This document shows positions 1 through 5,458 of a stretch of 9,261 bases of DNA, in pieces. Position 1 is the stretch's first letter. Every line of letters starts with the position of its first letter. The notes beneath the pieces were generated by a model. It did not search any database. It saw nothing but the letters and a program-made list of their open reading frames with translations, and had not been told where the DNA came from. The position numbers and the translations under genes were made by a program. The stretch comes from an uncultured Lachnospiraceae bacterium (GTDB lineage Bacteria > Bacillota > Clostridia > Lachnospirales > Lachnospiraceae), in assembly GCA_946639085.1 (NCBI GenBank), contig CAMPBP010000032.1, forward strand, positions 1 through 9,261, given 5' to 3'.

Positions 1-2146
1 CGTCCTTAACCATAGTGTTCATCTTGGAAAGAAGCCACTTGTCCATTACGGGAAGTTTGTCGTAATCAAGGGTATATTTCGAAGCGTCGAAATTATCAAT
101 GTTTGCATAAAGAACAAAGAACGCATAAGTGTTCCAAAGTGTTCCCATGAATTTTCTTTGTCCCTCAAGGACCGTATCGCCTGCAAATCTGTTGGGAAGC
201 CAGGGAGCGGAGTTGGTGTAGAAATACCATCTGATGGCATCTGCGCCGTATTTTGCCAGAGCATCGAAAGGATCTACGGCATTGCCCTTTGACTTACTCA
301 TCTTCTCGCCGTTCTCATCGAGCACGAGGCCGAGTACGATAACGTTCTCATAAGGAGATTTGTTAAAAAGAAGCGTTCCTTCAGCCATGAGGGAATAGAA
401 CCAGCCACGTGTCTGGTCTACTGCTTCGGAGATGAACTGTGCGGGGAACTGTTTTTCAAAGAGTTCCTTGTTCTCGAAAGGATAGTGATGCTGTGCAAAA
501 GGCATCGCGCCCGAATCGAACCAGCAGTCGATAACTTCCGGTACACGTTTCATGGGTTTGCCACACTTGGGACATGTGCAAACAATCTCATCTATATAAG
601 GTCTGTGAAGTTCTACTGTCTGTGCTGCGGGATTGCCCGATAGTTCTTCCAGCTGCTTACGTGAGCCGATTGCTTCCTGATGGCCGCACTCAGCACATTC
701 CCAGATGTTAAGAGGAGTTCCCCAGTAACGGTTTCTTGAGATACCCCAGTCCTGGATGTTCTCAAGCCAGTTACCGAAACGTCCTTCACCGATGGTGGCG
801 GGGATCCAGTTTACGGTCTTGTTGTTTCTTACAAGGTCGTCTCTTACGGCGGTCATCTTGATGAACCAGGACTCTCTTGCATAGTAAAGAAGTGGCGTCG
901 AGCATCTCCAGCAGTGAGGATAGTCGTGCTCTACCTTGGGAGCCGAGAAAAGGATTCCTCTCGCATCGAGTTCTTTTAACACCTCGGGATCACAGTTTAT
1001 CGCTCCGTTGTCGATCTCGTGCTTGGTAGGTTTGCAACGCATGCCTGCAAAAGGTGTCTCGTCTTTCATGACACCGTGCTCATCTACCATCTGTACGAAG
1101 GGAGCGTCGTATTTTCTTCCTACCCTGGCATCGTCTTCACCGAAAGCGGGAGCGATATGAACGATACCGGTACCGTCTGACATTGTTACATAGTCGTCAC
1201 AGTATACGAAGAACGCTTTCTTGTGCTGCTTGTCGGCAGCATCCTTTGCGCACTGATATAAAGGCTCGTATTCCTTGTATTCAAGGTCCTTGCCCTTGTA
1301 TGTTTCAAGCACTTCGTAAGCAGGAGTGCCTTCTTCTCTTTCGATGGAACCAAGAACGCTGTCAAGAAGAGCCTCAGCCATGATGTAAGTAAATCCGTCC
1401 GCTGCTTTAACACGTGCGTAAGTCTCTTCGGGGTTTACGCAAAGAGCGATGTTGGAAGCAAGGGTCCAGGGTGTTGTCGTCCATGCAAGGAAATAAGCGT
1501 CTTCGCCCACGATCTTGAAACGTACTACTGCGGTACGTTCTTTAAGTGTCTTATAACCCTGAGCAACCTCATGAGATGAAAGCGGGGTACCGCAACGAGG
1601 ACAATAAGGAACGATCTTAAAGCCTTTGTACAAAAGTTCCTTATCCCAGATCTCCTTTAAAGCCCACCACTCGGACTCGATGTAGTCGTCATGATAAGTT
1701 ACGTAAGGCTCATCCATGTCGGCCCAGAAACCTACAGTACCTGAGAAATCCTCCCACATACCTTTATATTTCCAAACAGACTCTTTACACTTCCGGATGA
1801 AGGGATCGAGACCGTATTCTTCGATCTGCTCTTTTCCGTCGATGCCGAGAAGTTTTTCAACTTCAAGCTCTACGGGAAGTCCGTGAGTATCCCAGCCTGC
1901 TTTTCTGGGAACCATGTAACCTTTCATGGTGCGGTATCTGGGGATCATATCCTTTATTACACGTGTGAGAACATGGCCGATGTGAGGCTTTCCGTTTGCG
2001 GTCGGGGGTCCGTCATAGAAAGTGTATGTGGGACAACCTTCACGGTTTTCCATGCTCTTTTCGAAAATCTTGTTTTCGTTCCAGAACTTAAGTGTTTCTT
2101 TTTCGCGGTCTACGAAATTCAAGTTTGTGGGTACCTGCTTGTACAT
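1..2146 (-). CDS. ileS: Isoleucyl-tRNA synthetase, C-terminus cut by window edge
   Basis: This cytoplasmic class Ia synthetase charges tRNA-Ile with isoleucine using ATP. Reading the minus strand from ATG at 2146 gives 715 codons still open at base 2. Family members of this type are about 1040 residues, so roughly the last 330 residues (anticodon-binding and C-terminal part) lie outside. Visible motifs are the ATP-site HIGH at residues 55-58 (bases 1973-1984) within DGPPTANGKPHIGHV, AGWDTHGLPVELEVEK shortly after, the Cys pair in YCPRCGTPLSSHE in the insertion (editing) part, NRYWGTPLNIW, Cys pairs CAEC and CPKC, and KMSKS at residues 615-619 (bases 290-304). GWDTHGLPVE and KMSKSKGN are typical of the eukaryote-like type 2 form rather than the GWDCHGLP/KMSKSLGN bacterial type 1 form. 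The start is set by AGGAGG six bases upstream. The gene has its own T-box leader, which fits the Ile assignment independently. Confidence 0.98.
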   Translation of the reverse strand, partial: MYKQVPTNLNFVDREKETLKFWNENKIFEKSMENREGCPTYTFYDGPPTANGKPHIGHVLTRVIKDMIPRYRTMKGYMVPRKAGWDTHGLPVELEVEKLLGIDGKEQIEEYGLDPFIRKCKESVWKYKGMWEDFSGTVGFWADMDEPYVTYHDDYIESEWWALKEIWDKELLYKGFKIVPYCPRCGTPLSSHEVAQGYKTLKERTAVVRFKIVGEDAYFLAWTTTPWTLASNIALCVNPEETYARVKAADGFTYIMAEALLDSVLGSIEREEGTPAYEVLETYKGKDLEYKEYEPLYQCAKDAADKQHKKAFFVYCDDYVTMSDGTGIVHIAPAFGEDDARVGRKYDAPFVQMVDEHGVMKDETPFAGMRCKPTKHEIDNGAINCDPEVLKELDARGILFSAPKVEHDYPHCWRCSTPLLYYARESWFIKMTAVRDDLVRNNKTVNWIPATIGEGRFGNWLENIQDWGISRNRYWGTPLNIWECAECGHQEAIGSRKQLEELSGNPAAQTVELHRPYIDEIVCTCPKCGKPMKRVPEVIDCWFDSGAMPFAQHHYPFENKELFEKQFPAQFISEAVDQTRGWFYSLMAEGTLLFNKSPYENVIVLGLVLDENGEKMSKSKGNAVDPFDALAKYGADAIRWYFYTNSAPWLPNRFAGDTVLEGQRKFMGTLWNTYAFFVLYANIDNFDASKYTLDYDKLPVMDKWLLSKMNTMVKD

Positions 2147-2162
2147 GTTTTACCTCCTGAAA

Positions 2163-2201
2163 AATAAAAGAAAAGGACTCATCCCTAAAAAGGACAAGTC
2201 C
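2163..2201 (-). terminator. T-box regulated intrinsic terminator before ileS
   Basis: On the minus strand GGACUUGUCCU pairs with GGGAUGAGUCC (plus 2175-2201) with two G-U pairs around a UUUUA loop, followed by a U-rich tract (plus 2163-2174). It overlaps the 3' half of the antiterminator, the expected arrangement for a class I T-box acting by transcription attenuation. Confidence 0.85.
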
Positions 2202-2451
2202 GTTATACGCCTTGCAACCACCTTTTTAAGAGTACTCCCTTTCGGTTCATACGCCTCCCTATTAACGGTGGGACTCCGTCGGCGCCTACTTGATTCAGGC
2301 CGAAGCTCGGAAGTGATCTTCCCTTTAAGATTACTCGCATCGGGCTTACACCGTCCCCGATTCGCTTTGCCTTTCCTCTTTAAGGTACTGTCTTCGTCGT
2401 CGCTTTTAATGGATCACTTTTATTAATATGTACGAAACATTTCTGTTCCGA
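2163..2451 (-). promoter_or_regulatory. T-box riboswitch leader, tRNA-Ile specific (specifier AUC)
   Basis: This untranslated leader reads through into ileS when uncharged tRNA-Ile binds. Stem I is recognisable on the minus strand: a K-turn with GACGA and GAGC sides, a GAAG/CUUC helix, AGUA opposite GAA (the loop-E part of the specifier loop), then an upper stem near CCUUAAAGA/UCUUAAAGG with one mismatch and a distal loop GGUGUAAGCCC. The specifier after GAA-G is AUC (plus bases 2315-2317), an isoleucine codon. The tRNA-acceptor bulge UGGU is at 2217-2220; U after UGG fits the A discriminator of tRNA-Ile. AAAAAGG (2221-2227) can pair with CCUUUUU (2187-2193) to form the antiterminator, which excludes the terminator hairpin at 2175-2201. 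The usual T-box sequence UGGNACCGCG is altered here (UGGUUGCAAGG). Confidence 0.93.
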
Positions 2452-2457
2452 TAACGT

Positions 2458-2487
2458 ATTATATTTCGCAATTCTTTATTCTGTCAA
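2458..2487 (-). promoter_or_regulatory. Sigma-A promoter of the T-box/ileS transcript
   Basis: A perfect -35 TTGACA (plus 2482-2487) and a perfect -10 TATAAT (plus 2458-2463) are separated by 18 bp on the minus strand. Transcription would start near 2451, giving a leader of about 305 nt, as expected for a T-box. It lies just downstream of the terminator of the preceding gene, so ileS is a separate transcription unit. Confidence 0.9.
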
Positions 2488-2532
2488 TGGTCAAATGCTT
2501 AAATCGCTCTGTTTTACGCCAAATTTTAAGTA

Positions 2533-2570
2533 TTAAAAAACAAAATTCCCCCACTTAGAGAGAATTTTGT
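2533..2570 (-). terminator. Intrinsic terminator of the charged helical protein gene
   Basis: Minus-strand ACAAAAUUCUCUC pairs with GGGGGAAUUUUGU (13 bp with two G-U pairs; stem and loop at 2540-2570, loop UAAGU), followed by a run of U (plus 2533-2540). It lies about 60 bp after the TAA at 2629 and separates that gene from the ileS promoter. Confidence 0.88.
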
Positions 2571-2628
2571 CTGTTTTGCACAATTTATATCATTGGCTTT
2601 TATGCAATTTTACGAGTATTTGTTCTTT

Positions 2629-3708
2629 TTATGCAAATGCATCAAATGATGGCGCTTCCGCAGAGGCTCCCGCTAAGGAAATTGCAGCAGGGGCCGAAGA
2701 AACCGCTACCGCTCCCTGAACTGCCACGCCCGCCTCGGGCGATCCGGAAACCCCCGGCGAGAAAGATACGCTTCCCGACGCTTTTTCTTTGGCCATCTGT
2801 TCAAATACCGCTTTAAGATAAGCCGCGTCCGCTTCTGCTATCTCTTTTTGTTCTTTTAATCGATGCTTCATCTTAAGCTCTTTAAGATCAGACGCATCCA
2901 TGTCGCTTACGTTTAAGAACTCTTCCGATAGCTCATCAAGCCCCATTTCTTCCATGAGGTCGCTTTCAAGCTCGGCAAGTTCTTCGCCCATTTCCTGTAT
3001 CAGCGGTGCCAGCATTTCGATCTGAATATCCTCTGCCGAAAGCATTTCATCTTCGGCATATTCTTCCGGAATCTCTTCGTATTCGACCGCTTCTTCATCA
3101 ATTTCATCAAGTGCAGTCTCGTCGGTATTTTCGACGGATTGTTCTTCATCCCTTTCTTCATTTGCTTTTGTAAGCGCGGGATTGTTCTCGAAAATACCGT
3201 TTGCTGCTTTAGCCATCTCCTCCTGCTCGAGGTGTCTGGCTTTCTTTTTGGCGACTATCTCCATGGCTTTCGCATGAGCGATCGCTGCTTCGATCTCTTC
3301 GGCATCGTATCCGCCTTTTTGCTTTTCCTTTTTAAGCCGCATAACTTCCCGTTTCGCCATGGAAACGACCTGTTTTGCCGAGGCGGAGGTTTTGCTTGAT
3401 ATGATCTTTGATGAGATGCTCTTAAAACGATACTTTATCTTCTTTTTGTTAAGAGAAGTGTTCTTGGACTTGTTTCTTTGGGCCCTTAAGGCATCGGCAT
3501 AGTTTTTGTTGAATAAGCTCTCCGCACTCTGACCGGTGAAGGTCTTCTTGGTATCAAGCTCATTTTTTAACTGCTGCTGTCTGTCTTCGGACATTTTTCT
3601 TCGTGCCTCATGGAGGCTGTCCAGCCTTGCCTTATAAGAAGAATAGGCACCGGAAGAATAATCCGGTGCCTTGGTAATGTTCGAAAAAACATTCGTCAAT
3701 GTGTTCAT
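2629..3708 (-). CDS. Charged, helical protein of unknown function, likely SigD (motility) regulated
   Basis: I do not recognise this 359-residue protein. It has no signal peptide, membrane segment or catalytic motif. It falls into zones: residues 1-170 are Lys/Arg-rich and predicted helical, with a basic patch (KKKIKYRFK, about 88-96) and helix-forming stretches such as EIEAAIAHAKAMEIVAKKK; about 182-270 is strongly acidic (many Glu/Asp); about 280-310 is mixed-charge helix; 311-359 is a low-complexity Ala/Ser/Gly/Val/Pro tail. This suggests a cytoplasmic coiled-coil or scaffold-like protein. The start is taken as ATG at 3708 because GAGGTG lies just upstream; a longer in-frame form would begin at TTG 3765 but has no ribosome binding site and would overlap the promoter's -10. 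A promoter matching the flagellar sigma factor consensus lies at 3768-3794. Monocistronic: own terminator and divergent upstream neighbour. A motility, chemotaxis or surface role is inference from the promoter only. Confidence 0.85.
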   Translation of the reverse strand: MNTLTNVFSNITKAPDYSSGAYSSYKARLDSLHEARRKMSEDRQQQLKNELDTKKTFTGQSAESLFNKNYADALRAQRNKSKNTSLNKKKIKYRFKSISSKIISSKTSASAKQVVSMAKREVMRLKKEKQKGGYDAEEIEAAIAHAKAMEIVAKKKARHLEQEEMAKAANGIFENNPALTKANEERDEEQSVENTDETALDEIDEEAVEYEEIPEEYAEDEMLSAEDIQIEMLAPLIQEMGEELAELESDLMEEMGLDELSEEFLNVSDMDASDLKELKMKHRLKEQKEIAEADAAYLKAVFEQMAKEKASGSVSFSPGVSGSPEAGVAVQGAVAVSSAPAAISLAGASAEAPSFDAFA

Positions 3709-3767
3709 AAGCACCTCATCCTTGAGTAACGACTCGAAATCCGTTTCGATAGTTTCGCTTATCAAAT

Positions 3768-3794
3768 ATATCGGCGAATTTTAGGAAAAGTTTA
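3768..3794 (-). promoter_or_regulatory. SigD/sigma-28 (flagellar) promoter
   Basis: The minus strand reads TAAA (plus 3791-3794), a 15-bp spacer, then GCCGATAT (plus 3768-3775). This equals the Bacillus SigD consensus TAAA-N14/16-GCCGATAT; the -35 extended as TAAACTTT differs by one base from the enteric TAAAGTTT. Transcription would start near 3761, about 53 nt before the ATG at 3708. No comparable sigma-A promoter is seen for this gene. Confidence 0.8.
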
Positions 3795-3835
3795 GAGCAT
3801 TTTAAGCGAACCCTCTCTTTCTTCTATTTTGGCCA

Positions 3836-3888
3836 TATGTAGTGTTAAATCAGAAAAAAGCTTTTTGGGCACTACGTTTTTCGTCAAA
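3836..3888 (+). repeat. Solitary palindromic repeat copy, exact inverted duplicate of 9208-9260
   Basis: The 39-bp core (3838-3876) starts TGTAGTGTTAAAT and ends GGCACTACG, so its ends form a stem. The whole 53 bp is identical, in inverted orientation, to 9208-9260 at the right edge of the window. It has the same layout as the elements in the 8987-9258 array. It lies about 40 bp upstream of the SigD promoter -35 and about 50 bp before the TTGAC box array. A T-run follows the stem on the plus strand, but no plus-strand gene ends here, so a terminator role is not supported. Confidence 0.9.
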
Positions 3889-3925
3889 GCCCCTAAATCC
3901 CCTTACCCTTTTCGCAGTATTGCTT

Positions 3926-3966
3926 CTTGACCAAATCTTGACTATTTCTTGTCCGCTTTCTTGACT
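3926..3966 (+). promoter_or_regulatory. Phased TTGAC direct repeats, candidate OmpR/PhoP-type operator
   Basis: Four boxes lie on one face of the helix: TTGACC at 3927, TTGACT at 3938, TTGTCC at 3949 and TTGACT at 3961 (steps 11, 11, 12 bp), each preceded by TC. Hexamers about 11 bp apart are the pattern bound by OmpR-family response regulators (for example TTAACA-N5 for Bacillus PhoP, and the 11-bp PhoB pho box). The last box could double as a -35, with a weak -10 TTGTAA at 3986-3991 at a long 19-bp spacing, so an activator-dependent promoter for the esterase-like gene is plausible. No regulator gene is in the window. Confidence 0.45.
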
Positions 3967-3970
3967 CACG

Positions 3971-4061
3971 CGATGTAACATCACATTGTAAAGCGATGTG
4001 CACGTAGTTTCTTGGTTATGGGAAATGTTACAAATTTGTAAGAAATACGTAAGTTACATCG
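3971..4061 (+). promoter_or_regulatory. Cluster of TGTAAC/TTACA palindromes upstream of the esterase-like gene
   Basis: Three dyads occur: GATGTAACATC (3972-3982, perfect around a central base), TTACAAATTTGTAA (4028-4041, perfect 14 bp) and GTAAGTTAC (4049-4057). In addition CGATGTAAC (3971-3979) is exactly inverted as GTTACATCG (4053-4061). The GTAAC/GTTAC core recurs, suggesting binding sites for a dimeric regulator or an mRNA 5' hairpin. No confident sigma-A promoter can be assigned within this stretch. Confidence 0.35.
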
Positions 4062-4121
4062 ATGGAAAAAGACTTTCATGATATTTATTATGAAGTTAAC
4101 GAAAGAACAGGAGAAACAAAA

Positions 4122-5399
4122 ATGAGAAAGAATAGTACAAAAGGTTTGACAGCGCTTTTTATGGCCACAGTCACGGCATGCTCTTTGCTTTGCGGATGTG
4201 GCAGCGCGAATGGGAATGGTCTTACGGAAAAATATGCAAAAGAAGTGAGCGAGCTTACAATCCCTGACAATGTGAAGATCATCGGATTTGGTGAGGCTAC
4301 ACACGGAAATGCAGATTTTCAGGAACTAAAGACCGAGATATTCAGGAATCTGGTTGAGCAGGATAAGGTCAGAGCATTTGCGCTTGAAGGTCCCTTCGGA
4401 GATTATCTTATTGTGGATGACTATATAAACGGCGGCGAGACCACGATTGATGAAGCTGTGGAAGCATTGTGTTTCAGAATTTACAAGACCGAAACTTCCA
4501 AAGAACTTCTTGAGTGGATGAAAGATTATAACGCAAAGGCTTCAGATGCCGACAAGCTCCATTTCTACGGTTTTGACATGCAAAACTATGAAGCTTTGAT
4601 CGCATATATAGATGATTTTGCAAGTACATACGCTTTTGCCGGTGCTCCTGAAACAAAGGATCTTGCAAGGATATTCGAAGACGACTCTTTATCTTTTGAT
4701 GAGAGAAAGAAGATGGCAGCAGATTACAAAGAAGCTGCAGAAGACGCAAGGAGCGGATATTTAAGTGCCGGAGCCGATGAGATTGAGGCGGAGATCTTTG
4801 TTCATGCTGCAGTGGTTCTCGAGCAGGCCATTAACCTTTCGGAAGTTTACAGCAGCAATAACGGAATCGCAAGCTTTACGACCAGAGATAAATTCATGGC
4901 CGAAAATGTGGAATGGATAAGCAATCTTGAAAAGATGCGTGGCGGTAATGCGAGAAATGCAATCTTTATCACCGGTCATTGCGGCCATATAGCAAAAGTG
5001 CCTCAGAGCTCATTCTATCCTTCAAACATGGGCGGAGATATCAAAGAGGTATTCGGCGACGATTACTTTGTTATCAGCTCGGATTACTATAAGACAGACT
5101 GCAACATGCCCGGTAAAAGCGGCCGCGCTGATCATAAATTCAAGTCGAACGATCCTCTGGCAAAAGAGGCAAACAATTATGACAATAAAAGATATATTTT
5201 ACAGTTTTCCGATATAGACGGAAGCGACCCTCTTAACGGTGAACTATCGCATCTTAAGATGGGAACCTTGGGTGAGAGCTATTCGATCATCATGCGCGTT
5301 TCAACGGCATCTTCGAGAATAACGGTAGATGCGCAAAAGGCATTTGACGCGGTAGTATTCGTATACAGCGCAAAGCCCATTAAATTGCTTGAGAAATGA
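4122..5399 (+). CDS. Erythromycin-esterase-family lipoprotein
   Basis: A 425-residue exported lipoprotein with an erythromycin esterase (Ere, PF05139-type) domain. The start is ATG 4122, eight bases after AGGAG (4109-4113); a longer in-frame ATG at 4062 lacks a ribosome binding site and would bury the signal peptide. The signal is MRKNSTKG plus a hydrophobic run, ending in lipobox LCGC with Cys26 as the lipidation site. Family motifs are GEATHG at 57-62, ALEGP with Glu89, FYGFDMQ near 147-153, and GHCGH at 285-289. The Glu/His residues in these motifs correspond to the conserved residues implicated in hydrolysis in Ere proteins. EreA/EreB open macrolide lactones in the cytoplasm, whereas many family members are uncharacterised hydrolases; being surface-anchored, this one may act on another ester or lactone. 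Function beyond the family is inference. It is transcribed alone, towards a shared terminator. Confidence 0.9.
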   Translation: MRKNSTKGLTALFMATVTACSLLCGCGSANGNGLTEKYAKEVSELTIPDNVKIIGFGEATHGNADFQELKTEIFRNLVEQDKVRAFALEGPFGDYLIVDDYINGGETTIDEAVEALCFRIYKTETSKELLEWMKDYNAKASDADKLHFYGFDMQNYEALIAYIDDFASTYAFAGAPETKDLARIFEDDSLSFDERKKMAADYKEAAEDARSGYLSAGADEIEAEIFVHAAVVLEQAINLSEVYSSNNGIASFTTRDKFMAENVEWISNLEKMRGGNARNAIFITGHCGHIAKVPQSSFYPSNMGGDIKEVFGDDYFVISSDYYKTDCNMPGKSGRADHKFKSNDPLAKEANNYDNKRYILQFSDIDGSDPLNGELSHLKMGTLGESYSIIMRVSTASSRITVDAQKAFDAVVFVYSAKPIKLLEK

Positions 5400-5418
5400 T
5401 ACAACGGGGTATCTTTGC

Positions 5419-5455
5419 AAAAAGAAAAAGCAGCGCTTAGCTGCTTTTTCTTTTT
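5419..5455. terminator. Bidirectional intrinsic terminator between convergent genes
   Basis: A perfect 16-bp stem pairs 5419-5434 with 5440-5455 around the loop GCTTA; the inner stem is GC-rich (GCAGC) and the outer part is A-rich on one side and T-rich on the other. It therefore carries a U-tract in either direction and can end both the esterase-like gene (plus, stop at 5399) and the antiporter gene (minus, stop at 5459). Confidence 0.92.
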
Positions 5456-5458
5456 TAT

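Noticed and set aside
2022..2426. Plus-strand open frames of 94 and 134 codons around the ileS start
   Set aside because: They run antisense through the ileS 5' end and the T-box leader, whose structure explains the sequence.
3709..3765. TTG start adding 19 residues to the charged helical protein
   Set aside because: It lies within or next to the SigD -10 and transcription start and lacks a ribosome binding site; ATG 3708 has GAGGTG.
3838..3882. Repeat copy plus T-run as a plus-strand terminator
   Set aside because: No plus-strand gene ends upstream of it, and the identical copy at 9220-9258 does not follow a gene either; the repeat family explains it better.
4062..4121. Upstream in-frame start adding 20 residues to the esterase-like lipoprotein
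   Set aside because: No ribosome binding site precedes it and the polar extension would block the signal peptide; ATG 4122 has AGGAG at 8 bases.
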